49,696 nt of DNA, taken from the IMG/VR virus record IMGVR_UViG_3300019762_000002, positions 1-49,696 of that record; one strand, given 5' to 3'. The DNA is from a virus. Position numbers and translations under genes: made by a program. Every line of letters begins with the position of its first letter. Position 1 is the stretch's first letter. Shown in pieces: positions 23,037 to 31,220 of this stretch. The notes beneath the pieces were generated by a model. That model was not told the DNA's origin. It worked only from the letters and a program-made list of their open reading frames with translations, and did no database searches.

Positions 23037-23197
23037 GTGACGAAGAGTTAGAGCAAGCTATATACAAAATAATTAAACCTGGTGAATTTAACACGTGTGA
23101 CGTTTTCGGTGATGGTGACATAGGGTTGGAAGCAACTGTCACACCTAAACAAATAGTAGCAATCGCAGAGTTACTTAAAAAAGAGGGTCGAGTATGA
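23033..23197 (+). CDS. Hypothetical protein, 54 aa
   Basis: Acidic small protein (SDEELEQAIYKIIKPGEF ... VTPKQIVAIAELL). It overlaps the previous gene by 4 bases and the next by 4. Both of its junctions carry the same repeated sequence AAGAGGGTCGAGTATGA, encoding EGRV-stop and the next ATG. Unrecognised. Confidence 0.6.
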   Translation: MSDEELEQAIYKIIKPGEFNTCDVFGDGDIGLEATVTPKQIVAIAELLKKEGRV

Positions 23198-23898
23198 ACA
23201 GTCTAGAATTTATTAAACAACACGTTACGGAATGGCCTAGTGGTGAATACCACACGGTACTGTTATATAGTGAAGGGTTTGCGGTATTCGCCAATAGTTT
23301 CGAACCAGTGCTACGTGTCCAATCAATAGACCTAACCGAACACTTCTCACCGAGTTACTACGACGGTAAGGTGTGGACGCGCGAAGAGTTTGAAACGTGT
23401 GGTAAGTCTACAGTGGATTGTGGTAACTCACCGGATTGGGACGAAGCACCGAGTTGGGTGACAAGTTACGGTTTTGCTGGGTTGAGTAAATTCCCAGTTT
23501 GGTACAATAACAACGGGTACATGATTGTTGATGATCCAAGTCAACTGTATGAATTCTCGCGTAATACTAATTTCACTATCAATGATATTACACACCACTC
23601 TCACCGCCCAACACCCAACACCGAATCATCGACAGGTATCGACGCGACAGTCGAAGAGCGTGGAAATCGTTACGGTGCGTTTAAAGACGGTGCGGATATT
23701 ATGCAAGAGCTTAAAAGCGTGATGCGCTCGACACCAAACTGGTCGAACTTAACACCTTCACAACGCGAAGCACTTGAAATGATACAACACAAAGTGGGAC
23801 GTATTTTAAACGGTGATCCAAATTACATAGATTCGTGGCATGATATTAAGGGTTACGCACATCTAATCGAAGAGGAGTTAAACGGGAATGTCAAATAA
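23194..23898 (+). CDS. DUF6378-domain protein, 234 aa
   Basis: The C-terminal third (from about residue 150, VEERGNRYGAFKDGADIMQELKSVM, then LTPSQREALEMIQHKVGRILNGDPNY and DSWHDIKGYAHL) matches the DUF6378 domain found in many phages, with a likely helical fold. The N-terminal 150 residues are an unrecognised, Trp/Tyr-rich region. Function unknown. It is the largest gene of the site B island and overlaps both neighbours by a few bases. Confidence 0.65.
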   Translation: MNSLEFIKQHVTEWPSGEYHTVLLYSEGFAVFANSFEPVLRVQSIDLTEHFSPSYYDGKVWTREEFETCGKSTVDCGNSPDWDEAPSWVTSYGFAGLSKFPVWYNNNGYMIVDDPSQLYEFSRNTNFTINDITHHSHRPTPNTESSTGIDATVEERGNRYGAFKDGADIMQELKSVMRSTPNWSNLTPSQREALEMIQHKVGRILNGDPNYIDSWHDIKGYAHLIEEELNGNVK

Positions 23899-24100
23899 CG
23901 AATGGTACGTAAAGAAGCGCGGCGAAATGTATCGCGCTTATCAAGCGGCTTTAGAAATGGAAGAACTAGACGAAGCCGAACGGTTGTTCAAAGAGTACGA
24001 AACGTACGCTAAGTTGAGTGCACCGCAACCAGAACAAGGCGATTCTAAAACTGATAAAGTGAATCGACCGTTCTTGAGAAGTGTTGGAGGTGCGTCGTGA
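23888..24100 (+). CDS. Hypothetical protein, 70 aa
   Basis: Overlaps the previous gene by 11 bases. Contains a long helix (RAYQAALEMEELDEAERLFKEYE, residues 16-38) and a flexible C-terminus. No recognisable motif. It is probably an early accessory protein of the site B island. Confidence 0.55.
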   Translation: MSNNEWYVKKRGEMYRAYQAALEMEELDEAERLFKEYETYAKLSAPQPEQGDSKTDKVNRPFLRSVGGAS

Positions 24101-24300
24101 TTAGACCATCAGACGTATTGTTACCTTACAACGAGTTTAAAACTCGAATGGTAGAGTTAAACCCTGTGGACAAAGACCGTGGATGGCTTAACGAATGGGA
24201 ATCATGGGATTTAGCATGTTCACCAATGGATGATAACGAGCGTAAATTAATACGTTACGGTCATTATCTTGGTTGGACGTCTCGCAACTCTCCCAGTTAA
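24097..24300 (+). CDS. Hypothetical protein, 67 aa
   Basis: Starts with GTG overlapping the previous stop, with GGAGG 6 bases upstream. The sequence (PSDVLLPYNEFKTRMVELNP ... LNEWESWDLACSPMDDNERKLIRYGHYLGW) is Trp-rich and soluble and is not recognised. It converges on the Mu F-like gene with a 4-base overlap and no terminator between. Confidence 0.55.
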   Translation: MIRPSDVLLPYNEFKTRMVELNPVDKDRGWLNEWESWDLACSPMDDNERKLIRYGHYLGWTSRNSPS

Positions 24301-25193
24301 CGTAACACACCCTTACGGACTCGACCAGCCCTTACGTTCGAGTCCACTTCTTCCTGACTCACCGGTCGACCGATACACCTACATTGAAAATCGCTTCCAG
24401 GAATTATAGGTGTACCACGGTCGCTTAGTGGCGGATTATCCCAACGATAAACACCCTTACCGTACGCTGTAACCTTGTCGTTAATATCGGCGTGTCTATC
24501 ACGTACACGTTCATCACCACTATCAGTCCATTCAAAGTACGGAAAGCCCGCAGCGGTTTGACGCTTAGCGTTCAAGTCACCGTTAACCTTTGCAGTCTGG
24601 TCACGTGCGATAAGTTTAGCTCTACGCTCCGTAACGCCGAATTGTTCTTGTAGTAGCTTAGCGATTGCGCTGGGTCTACCGCCCGCTCGTACATTCGTCA
24701 TCACGATGCTATCGACTTGCGTTAAGTATTGGGTCGGTATCGATTCGATTAAACGCACGTTATCGTAGATCGACGCTTGAACGTAGTCGCGCAACTCTGA
24801 GTTATCGACAAACACGTCGATACCTAAATCACGTTTCGTACGTTCAGCGTTTGAGTTATTAGCCGTCGTAACGAACTTACGCGCGATACGAGTCGCAAGC
24901 GCGTTAAATTGTGGACTTGCCCAACGCTCCCGAACGAGTTTTAACGCCCCTGCAATAACGTCAACATACGAGTCGAGCGTTACCATGGTCGATATACCGT
25001 CGGTAGTGTATTCAAAGCTTGTCGACTTAACGGCACTCATCACATACGTATCGATGTCTTTACGCACCTCACGCACGATACGGCGTAACTCTGTTTGGTA
25101 CGTTGCGCCCGCTTGTAAGTCTTGCTTAACACCTTTCGGTTTGCGGCGCTTGCTGGTCGCTAGTTGCTGTTGTAATAGTTCGGCGCTCGTCAT
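24297..25193 (-). CDS. Mu F-like head morphogenesis protein, 298 aa
   Basis: Minor head protein that sits near the portal. The C-terminal pattern ERRAKLIARDQTAKVNGDLNAKRQ, then YFEWTDSGDERVRDRHADIND and GSDFQCRCIGRPV is the conserved Mu gpF-like domain (about residues 195-285), with the Cys pair near the end. The N-terminus is helical and basic. ATG 25193 is chosen; an open frame to 25232 runs into the promoter at 25223. Confidence 0.85.
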   Translation of the reverse strand: MTSAELLQQQLATSKRRKPKGVKQDLQAGATYQTELRRIVREVRKDIDTYVMSAVKSTSFEYTTDGISTMVTLDSYVDVIAGALKLVRERWASPQFNALATRIARKFVTTANNSNAERTKRDLGIDVFVDNSELRDYVQASIYDNVRLIESIPTQYLTQVDSIVMTNVRAGGRPSAIAKLLQEQFGVTERRAKLIARDQTAKVNGDLNAKRQTAAGFPYFEWTDSGDERVRDRHADINDKVTAYGKGVYRWDNPPLSDRGTPIIPGSDFQCRCIGRPVSQEEVDSNVRAGRVRKGVLR

Positions 25194-25222
25194 GATGCTA
25201 CTCGGTTCGTGGATATATTCAC

Positions 25223-25228
25223 AGTATA
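25223..25228 (-). promoter_or_regulatory. Minus-strand late promoter for the Mu F-like gene
   Basis: Minus strand TTGTTATACTGTGAA, extended -10 (TG-T-TATACT). The -35 is not clear. It lies back to back with the plus promoter of site C. Confidence 0.5.
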
Positions 25229-25235
25229 ACAAGTG

Positions 25236-25277
25236 TTGACACGTTGCGCGAGTGCGTATATAGTGACGTTACAGTCA
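25236..25277 (+). promoter_or_regulatory. Plus promoter with operator (site C)
   Basis: TTGACA (25236-25241), 17-base spacer, TATAGT (25259-25264). Operator TGAC-GTTACA-GTCA (25264-25277). Almost identical to site A over about 70 bases including the minus -10 on its left, so the whole divergent cassette is duplicated. Confidence 0.75.
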
Positions 25278-25299
25278 ATTAAATAAGTGAGTACGAGTT

Positions 25300-25602
25300 A
25301 TGGGTGTTTTATTAAACGTATGGTTTAGGTGTGAATGCGGGGGTTACCTTTGTGTTGGTGAAACCCATGACGTGGGTGATAAGGTTAATTATGTTAGAGT
25401 CACTAGTCGCGGTAAGTCGGTTAACGTGACTAACGTCACGGGTAGGATAATTAGCTTCCCATCTAAAGACGAGGTTGGCGTTATATATCGCGGATATAGA
25501 CAACGTGTACATAAAGATAACATTACTTCAAATAGAGGTGTTAACGCATTGTCTGTCGGTTTAGGTGAACGATGTGACTGTGATAAAGGTCGTTACACAT
25601 GA
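25300..25602 (+). CDS. Cys-pair hypothetical protein, 100 aa
   Basis: Has a C-E-C pair near residue 11 and a C-D-C pair near residue 94, which could bind a metal together. The middle (VGDKVNYVRVTSRGKSVNVTNVTGRIISFPSKDEVGVIYRGY) looks like a small SH3/KOW-type barrel. Function unknown. First gene of the site C island; overlaps the next gene by 4 bases. Confidence 0.5.
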   Translation: MGVLLNVWFRCECGGYLCVGETHDVGDKVNYVRVTSRGKSVNVTNVTGRIISFPSKDEVGVIYRGYRQRVHKDNITSNRGVNALSVGLGERCDCDKGRYT

Positions 25603-25709
25603 AACACATCGCAGCGAAAATAATAGCGTTTGCCGACTGGCTCGGTCAACAAGACGAAACGCTCGTAGAGTGCTACGAGAAACGTTTAAAATTTTGGAGG
25701 TTAGTGTGA
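25599..25709 (+). CDS. Hypothetical protein, 36 aa
   Basis: Small helical frame (MKHIAAKIIAFADWLGQQDE...) overlapping the previous stop by 4 bases and the next ATG by 1 base. GGAGG inside its end serves the next gene. It is supported by tight coupling but not recognised. Confidence 0.45.
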   Translation: MKHIAAKIIAFADWLGQQDETLVECYEKRLKFWRLV

Positions 25710-26323
25710 TGATATTTAATACTTTTGAGATTGTAAAGAATACAAGTATAGATTTAAGTAAAATAAACATGGGTGATCAATATTGCGGCTTGTTTAGATG
25801 TCCTCTTGATGAAGCTGAAAGCGTTATGCCCGATTTCAAGTGTTTGTTTGACTCGGCACCTGTTAATGATAAGTCAGAGTGGGAACTCGACTTAAAAATA
25901 CATATGCTTATGAACGATCAATTCCCATGTTTACCAAATTGGCATTGTGACAACGTACCACGCTTCGACGGTGTAACTGATTATTCAAAGTGTGACTTAG
26001 AAAACCCAAAAATGTTATTATGGGTTAGTGGTGCACCATACACAGAGTTTCTCAAGTATAGAGAGAGTTTTAACCATCCTTTAAGTCACGCTGACTTAGC
26101 TGAATCAATACGAAACTCAAAAGTTGAAACCGTGAAAATAAAAGGTCAGTGTTGGGTTTCAATGGATCAGCTAACACCACATAGGGGTACTATTTCAAAC
26201 GAACCAACTTGGCGTGTGTTTGCAAGGTTGACACACAAGTCAATCGCACCGGTCAGACCTGTAAATAATGTTATTCGTAGACACTGTCAAGTTTATTTAA
26301 ACCCTGAGTCGTTTAGTTGGTAA
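25709..26323 (+). CDS. Putative 2OG-Fe(II) oxygenase-like protein, 204 aa
   Basis: The start ATG 25709 follows TTGGAGG, and an upstream open stretch in the same frame is ignored. An H-x-D pair lies in PNWHCDNVPR (about residue 80). A later His and an Arg about 11 residues on lie in TPHRGTISNEPTWRVFAR (about residues 165-182). This order (HxD, then H, then R) is that of iron and 2-oxoglutarate dioxygenases with a jelly-roll fold. The WVSGAPYTEF segment in between would fit a beta strand. A function in DNA or protein hydroxylation would be speculation. It is the last gene of the site C island. Confidence 0.4.
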   Translation: MIFNTFEIVKNTSIDLSKINMGDQYCGLFRCPLDEAESVMPDFKCLFDSAPVNDKSEWELDLKIHMLMNDQFPCLPNWHCDNVPRFDGVTDYSKCDLENPKMLLWVSGAPYTEFLKYRESFNHPLSHADLAESIRNSKVETVKIKGQCWVSMDQLTPHRGTISNEPTWRVFARLTHKSIAPVRPVNNVIRRHCQVYLNPESFSW

Positions 26324-26346
26324 AAACGACCCGCGCTTAGCGGGTC
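26322..26346. terminator. Bidirectional terminator between oxygenase-like and portal genes
   Basis: GACCCGC-GCTTA-GCGGGTC stem-loop. On the minus strand it is followed by GTTTTTA, and on the plus strand by TCTTC. It overlaps the portal stop codon. It ends both the site C island and the portal transcript. Confidence 0.75.
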
Positions 26347-27719
26347 TCTTCATTCTTCTTAACTTGCTCTTCAGCGTAACGCATCGGATCATCTTCAGCG
26401 CTTGGCATTTCTTCGAACATGTTACCCTCTTCAAGTTCTTCTAATTCTTCAAGCTCGTCGTCGTCGTATTGGTACTCTTCGTTTGCTTGGAGTTCACGCA
26501 TAACTTGTGACTTCTGTACGATGCCTTCAGCTAAATATAGCGAGTGCTTATCGGCTCGTAGCTTCTCAGCCTGTGCGTGATCAAGGTCGTTAGGTAGCGC
26601 TAGCGGATTCCACACATAGTCGTACTCGTCAGGGAATCGACCCAACGCGCTACGTACTAACACCTCGTCAAGTATTCTCATCGGTTCGTGTAGGTATGAG
26701 GTCTGTTGAGCACGAATCGAATTGTTGTAATTCTTGTCGTCACCCTCACCCGTGGCGTTCATGCCTTTAGCGCTAGTACCGAACATGCGCGTGACCGGTA
26801 TATCTGCAGCACCTGAAATCCACGTGATGAATTGTTCGATAATCGGCGCAACACCCGACAGGTTTAACGTGGCTCGTTCGAACTTCTCGGCCGTACCACC
26901 GCCCGCACCGTCACCACCGTCAAGCAATGCCATTTGAATCGATGACTTCATAAGGCTAAACATCTGGTAACGCTTTGTGATCATATCGTCCTGGTCGGTA
27001 CTTAACTCGTCCGCTAGGCCATTACGTGTGATTATGTCGATATTCGCTTCTTGCATTAGCTCAGCGATACCGTCTTTAGCTGCGACCATATCGGTAATAT
27101 CTTCGATACACTTACGAAGCGTTGAATCGCCCCAGCCTTGCGTCTGTTGCTGCATACGTAGCGGTAAACGCTCACCTGTGAAACGTGCGAAGTGTGAGTG
27201 ATGGATTTGCATCGCACCGCCACGCACCGTGTAAAACTCAGGTTTTAAATAGTTCTCAGCGAGAATATCCCACGTGTTAATCGTACCGGCTTGCATATCG
27301 TAGCGGTCGAAAACTTTAAGACCTTTGAGCCCGTCGCGCTTGATTAGCTCAACGCGTAACGGTTTCGTTAAGTCCTGGTCGGTTAACATCAAGATACCGC
27401 CACCACCGTAAAGACGACCCCAGCTCACAGCTTCTTGCACTTTTGGACGTAACCCAACACGCGCTTCGTACGCTGTGATTTCTTCAGCGCCGTCACACTT
27501 GATACGACGCCACTCGCGCGTCATGTCCTCGGCGGGTATATCCACGATTTTACGTGCTATCCAGTTAGACGTGTAACAGGCGTCAAGCTCTGAGAAGTTA
27601 CCAAACAGTGGATAGTTCCATTGGTTATGTGAGCGTTTAGAATTTGGACCACCTAGACCGGTCATAACGTTACTAAGCCCGTCAAGCGTCGGTGGTGGTA
27701 TTGGTACGATGTCGGTCAT
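26337..27719 (-). CDS. Portal protein, DUF1073-like, 460 aa
   Basis: Forms the DNA gateway in the capsid. Strongly matches the DUF1073 portal pattern: YTSNWIARKIVDIPAEDMTREWRR (residues 49-72), SWGRLYGGGGILML, HHSHFARFTGERLP, MVAAKDGIAELMQEANIDI and GMNATGEGDDKNYNNSI. A very acidic C-terminal stretch (DDDELEELEELEEGN) lies near residue 425. No extra C-terminal phosphodiesterase domain is fused. The site D cassette separates it from the terminase genes. Confidence 0.9.
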   Translation of the reverse strand: MTDIVPIPPPTLDGLSNVMTGLGGPNSKRSHNQWNYPLFGNFSELDACYTSNWIARKIVDIPAEDMTREWRRIKCDGAEEITAYEARVGLRPKVQEAVSWGRLYGGGGILMLTDQDLTKPLRVELIKRDGLKGLKVFDRYDMQAGTINTWDILAENYLKPEFYTVRGGAMQIHHSHFARFTGERLPLRMQQQTQGWGDSTLRKCIEDITDMVAAKDGIAELMQEANIDIITRNGLADELSTDQDDMITKRYQMFSLMKSSIQMALLDGGDGAGGGTAEKFERATLNLSGVAPIIEQFITWISGAADIPVTRMFGTSAKGMNATGEGDDKNYNNSIRAQQTSYLHEPMRILDEVLVRSALGRFPDEYDYVWNPLALPNDLDHAQAEKLRADKHSLYLAEGIVQKSQVMRELQANEEYQYDDDELEELEELEEGNMFEEMPSAEDDPMRYAEEQVKKNEETR

Positions 27720-27753
27720 GTTATACGGTACTCAATGAATCGGAATTATTAAG

Positions 27754-27759
27754 AGTATA
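27754..27759 (-). promoter_or_regulatory. Minus-strand late promoter for the portal gene
   Basis: Minus strand TTGATATACTC, extended -10 (TG-A-TATACT). The -35 is unclear. It opposes the site D plus promoter, whose -35 begins 8 bases away. Confidence 0.5.
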
Positions 27760-27766
27760 TCAACAC

Positions 27767-27809
27767 TTGACACGTTGCGCTACCATCAGCTATAGTGACG
27801 ATACAGTCA
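27767..27809 (+). promoter_or_regulatory. Plus promoter with operator (site D)
   Basis: TTGACA (27767-27772), 18-base spacer, TATAGT (27791-27796). Operator TGAC-GATACA-GTCA (27796-27809) then ATTAAATA. It drives the 27831-28697 island. Confidence 0.75.
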
Positions 27810-27830
27810 ATTAAATAGAGGTGGATAGTG

Positions 27831-28298
27831 ATGGGTAAACCAGCGATAGGTAGACTTGTAAAGATACTTTTCGACCAACGTTTCGATTATGGAGTGGTTG
27901 TCGAGTCTAATGGTGATAACGATATTATAAGCGTTAAGGTTGGTAACGGTAAAGTAAAACAGTTTTACGCACACGAGGTGTCTGAGTATAGGAGAGTGAC
28001 CACCCAAACCAAACGAGACTACACGACCCGCGACGAGCTAACTATGCGTGAAATGGTTGAAGAGGGTTGTTCAATCGCAGAGGTGGCGAAACGACTCGAC
28101 CGCACATACGCAGCGACCGCACAGCGCTTATCGACGTTGGGTATCGCTACACGTGCACCGCGTTATACACCTGAACAGTGCGAGCGAATCTTAACGTGTG
28201 CTGACAACCAACTGTTAGCGCGTGAGATGAACCGCACACCAGATATGATAATTATGAAACGATACAAACTTAAAAAGGCGATGAGAAATGTTACTTAG
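27831..28298 (+). CDS. HTH protein with N-terminal SH3-like part, 155 aa
   Basis: ATG 27831 follows GAGGTGG. Residues 1-55 look like a small beta barrel (GRLVKILFDQRFDYGVVVE). The middle (LTMREMVEEGCSIAEVAKRLDRTYAATAQRLSTLG, about 65-100) is a clear helix-turn-helix, possibly followed by a second, weaker one (QLLAREMNRTPDMIIMKR). Likely a DNA-binding regulator in the site D island. It overlaps the next gene by 11 bases. Confidence 0.6.
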   Translation: MGKPAIGRLVKILFDQRFDYGVVVESNGDNDIISVKVGNGKVKQFYAHEVSEYRRVTTQTKRDYTTRDELTMREMVEEGCSIAEVAKRLDRTYAATAQRLSTLGIATRAPRYTPEQCERILTCADNQLLAREMNRTPDMIIMKRYKLKKAMRNVT

Positions 28299-28506
28299 AG
28301 AAACTTTAGACCAGTTACCAAATCCTAGGGTGTGGTATACGACGTGGGGTAACGCACCGGCAAGGGTCGAAAAACGCGATTGGCGTGCGTTACCTCGCGT
28401 CAGGTGTGATGGGAAAATACCGTCAATCGAAGAAGTTGTAGAATATTACGAGTTTAGAGCTATTCGAACATTTAACAATGATTTCGATTGGGAGTTAGTG
28501 AAATGA
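28288..28506 (+). CDS. Hypothetical protein, 72 aa
   Basis: Starts inside the previous gene's end and overlaps the next gene by 4 bases. Trp/Arg-rich (VWYTTWGNAPARVEKRDWRALPRVR) with an acidic C-terminal helix (SIEEVVEYYEFRA). Not recognised. Confidence 0.5.
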   Translation: MLLRETLDQLPNPRVWYTTWGNAPARVEKRDWRALPRVRCDGKIPSIEEVVEYYEFRAIRTFNNDFDWELVK

Positions 28507-28697
28507 TGATCACAACAGTAGACAACCGCAAAGCGTACAAAAAGCTCGAACACGCGTTACGCTTTGAACAACCATACGCGCAATTCGGGCTAAGCACCCT
28601 ATCGTTCTACGAGCGTGTCACGCGCGGTCAACGCTTTCAATTTGAATTGCGCGTAAGGCGTGAAGTTAAACGACGTCGCGCTCTGAGGGCTATTTAA
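28503..28697 (+). CDS. Basic hypothetical protein, 64 aa
   Basis: ATG 28503 follows GGGAG. The protein is very basic at its C-terminus (VRREVKRRRALRAI) and could bind nucleic acid. It converges on the terminase large subunit gene and overlaps its end by 8 bases, with no terminator visible. Confidence 0.5.
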   Translation: MMITTVDNRKAYKKLEHALRFEQPYAQFGLSTLSFYERVTRGQRFQFELRVRREVKRRRALRAI

Positions 28698-30183
28698 CCC
28701 AGTCTTTCAACGATGGGCGCTTATGGTCGAGCATTTGGTCAATAGCGTCAATCATCGGGTCGATTTGGTCATCGTGGGTTTTGAAGTCACTTTGAAGCCC
28801 CTCACATTCCGCTAAGAAATCGTTAAGCCACGGTGCATCCTTCGGTAATTTCACATAGCCTGATTCAATATAACCCTGCACGTCCATGAAGCGCGTCAAC
28901 TTATCGGTGTTACGCTGTATCGCCATGACAGGTATTAACGGTTTCGTAGATTTACGTATCTGTTGTATCAAACCCGTGCCACTCGCTTTGTCCTCAACCA
29001 TCAGTTTACGACACGACAAGCCGTGAATGTGTTTCGCTTTTTGCCAAAACGCAACGCAGCGTTTCTTCAGTTCGTCGCTTTCCCACTTACCACGAATCAT
29101 ATCGATGAGATATAAATACCCGTCGTTACCTAGACCCCAATGTTCAAACACTGAGAAATCGTTCCGTTCTTTCGTCTTCTGGGCCGTATCGCCGATGATG
29201 TACGAGAATTTCATCTTAGGTAGTATATCGTACTCGCCGAACCATTCAGACTTGATGAGTGAACCACCTTTAGCGGTGGGTCGCTGTTGATAAAGCGCGT
29301 TCCATGTTAGCGAGCCTGACGCCTTACATTGGTCGACGAATCCTTGTGGCATACGTTCAGGGAATAATATTTCTCCAGGCTGACGCAACGTGTACGTATC
29401 ACCGTTAAGTTCGTGGCGCTCTGGTACGTCGCTGTCCCATTCCATCGGAAACGAAACAACACGAAAATGTTCACCGCCCTCACGCGCTCGTTCAAGCAAC
29501 TGACCAGCTAAGTCGTTTTTGTGCCAACGCGTCAGGATGATGATTATCCCGTTAACCTTCGGATCGCGTCGAGTGTAAAACGTCGTTTCGTACCAATCGA
29601 TAACCGTTTCCTGGTACGCAGGGCTTGACGCTTCTTTGTAATCTTTTGCGGGGTCGTCAATGATACCGATGTTCATACCTTGACCGGTGATACCACCACC
29701 TACACCAGCCGCACGATACGTACCACCAGCAAGCGAACCGTCCGATTTAATCGTTTCCCACTCGTCTACCGATGTACGGGCATCAGATTTTAACGTGCCC
29801 ATTTGCGCGTCAGGGAATACGTCAACGTGTTGCTCTGATTTCACAATGCGTTGTGTATCACGTGACATTTTGAACGCAAGCGGTGAGGCGTACGACGCTG
29901 CGATGATGTTCCAATTTGGATACTTACCCATCGTGTAGGCTGGTAGGCGTCGTGAGGCTAGCTCACTCTTACCTGAGCGCGGCGGAGCAAATATCATGAG
30001 GCGTGGTGACTTACCGTCCGCAACGTCCAAAAGAAATTGGTCAAGCTCAGCACATAGCAGCTCGTTGAACCAGCCTGTTTCGTACATTGGGTTCGTGTAG
30101 AGCGTGTAACCCATAAGTGAGTCACGCGCCTGTTCGATTACTTCGCGTTTAAGCGTTTCGTAAATCGCTGCGTTACTGGTCAC
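28690..30183 (-). CDS. terL: Terminase large subunit, 497 aa
   Basis: Packaging motor and nuclease. Walker A APPRSGKSE at residues 66-74, Walker B NIGIIDDPAKD near 171-181, and a TRWHKNDLAG segment that couples ATPase to motion. The C-terminal nuclease has IIGDTAQKT (about 330), MVEDKASGTG (about 400) and THDDQIDPMIDA (about 475), giving the expected three acidic sites. The start is GTG 30183, overlapping the small subunit gene by 11 bases after GGGCGG. Length is normal. Confidence 0.92.
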   Translation of the reverse strand: MTSNAAIYETLKREVIEQARDSLMGYTLYTNPMYETGWFNELLCAELDQFLLDVADGKSPRLMIFAPPRSGKSELASRRLPAYTMGKYPNWNIIAASYASPLAFKMSRDTQRIVKSEQHVDVFPDAQMGTLKSDARTSVDEWETIKSDGSLAGGTYRAAGVGGGITGQGMNIGIIDDPAKDYKEASSPAYQETVIDWYETTFYTRRDPKVNGIIIILTRWHKNDLAGQLLERAREGGEHFRVVSFPMEWDSDVPERHELNGDTYTLRQPGEILFPERMPQGFVDQCKASGSLTWNALYQQRPTAKGGSLIKSEWFGEYDILPKMKFSYIIGDTAQKTKERNDFSVFEHWGLGNDGYLYLIDMIRGKWESDELKKRCVAFWQKAKHIHGLSCRKLMVEDKASGTGLIQQIRKSTKPLIPVMAIQRNTDKLTRFMDVQGYIESGYVKLPKDAPWLNDFLAECEGLQSDFKTHDDQIDPMIDAIDQMLDHKRPSLKDWVK

Positions 30184-30853
30184 GCTTACCGCCCAACTGG
30201 TTATGGTAACGACCCAACCCTAAAGCTTTAAGTTTCGCTTCGAGTTCTTCGTCCGGTACGTCTTGAGTTTGTATCGGTGCGCCGTTTGGCCCTGAGATTT
30301 CACTCTTCGTCGGTGCGTTGTATCCACACATTTCGGCGATTTGCTTACGAGCGGCTAACGAATCGTACAGCGTAATCTCTAAACCATTTTTAGTTTGCTT
30401 AACGGACTTAATCGCGCTGCGAGCACCTTCGGGTATTTCGTCGATTGATTTCACATGTACCGATGAGTTATACACTTCAAGTCCCGATTCCATGTCAACG
30501 CTAGGACGCTCTGTAAAGCTCACCACGTCGTCGATAGTCGTTCTGGCTATGGTCGTAAGACCCATAAGGAGTTCGTCGCGTGAGAGTACCGCTGAGGCGA
30601 TTTCAGGCGATGGTTCGACCGCCATTGTCGATAGGAAGTGCTTCACGAGAGGATTAGATAGGATCTGATTACCCAAGTCTTTACGGTGCGATTCGTTCTT
30701 ACATTTCCCGCCGCCGATGCGATGAGCTTCGGCTGGTTCGTTTCCAGCAAGCGAAGCAAGCGCAACGCCACGTTGTAATTTCGTAAGCGCGTCGTAAGCC
30801 TCAAGTTGTTCATCGGTCAATTCAACCGACCGCCCTTCTAATTCCACAATCAT
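30173..30853 (-). CDS. terS: Terminase small subunit, 226 aa
   Basis: DNA-recognition subunit of the packaging machine. N-terminal helices (LTDEQLEAYDALTKLQRGVALASLAG) act as a helix-turn-helix of the Terminase_2 type, followed by NPLVKHFLS and a long central helix region. The C-terminal part contains the GPNGAPIQTQDVPDEELEAKLKALGLG segment seen in relatives. CAGGGC lies 8 bases before the ATG. It is the first gene of the late operon. Confidence 0.85.
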   Translation of the reverse strand: MIVELEGRSVELTDEQLEAYDALTKLQRGVALASLAGNEPAEAHRIGGGKCKNESHRKDLGNQILSNPLVKHFLSTMAVEPSPEIASAVLSRDELLMGLTTIARTTIDDVVSFTERPSVDMESGLEVYNSSVHVKSIDEIPEGARSAIKSVKQTKNGLEITLYDSLAARKQIAEMCGYNAPTKSEISGPNGAPIQTQDVPDEELEAKLKALGLGRYHNQLGGKRDQ

Positions 30854-30882
30854 AATTCTAGCCCTGTTCGTAACATACGCTC

Positions 30883-30911
30883 AGTATATCCACAAACGCA
30901 CAGCCTCGCAA
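30883..30911 (-). promoter_or_regulatory. Minus promoter of the terminase operon
   Basis: Minus strand TTGCGA (30906-30911), 17-base spacer, TATACT (30883-30888). It lies at the left edge of control region II in the same relation as the promoter at 14255-14283 in control region I. Confidence 0.65.
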
Positions 30912-30923
30912 CAATTCGCAACG

Positions 30924-31140
30924 CACCCCATTAATAACCATACAGGGTTAACATGGCGGGGTTATCCTAAGTCATTGATATTACTTTACTATACACTATA
31001 TACCCCTATACCCCTTTAAAAAGAGAAATAGATAGTAAGAGAGAGTAATAGTGATATGTATATATACAGTAATATATCATAATCATAAACATGGTATTAG
31101 AGTTTATAGAAAGGAAGTACGAAAATTCAGGGTTAAATCA
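30924..31140. repeat. Control region II, paralogous to 14284-14500
   Basis: Non-coding, AT-rich. Shares with region I the blocks ACCCC-TTAA, GGGGTTA-TCCTAAG, TTGATATTACT, ACTATA, ACCCCTATACCCCTTT, AGATAGTA and GAGAGTAATAGT. It also has GTATATATAC and TAATATATC segments that can fold. No gene is seen between 30854 and 31281. Confidence 0.7.
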
Positions 31141-31220
31141 GGTAAAACGCTACAACCCGCGTCACCACTGGGCTAGACCGCCCCCTGTGTGAAATTCCCC
31201 GCAGTGTAAAATCTGGGGTA

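Noticed and set aside
26337-27719. Anti-CBASS Acb1-type domain fused to the portal
   Set aside because: DUF1073 proteins are sometimes linked with this name, but the protein ends after the portal part with an acidic tail and no phosphodiesterase motif.
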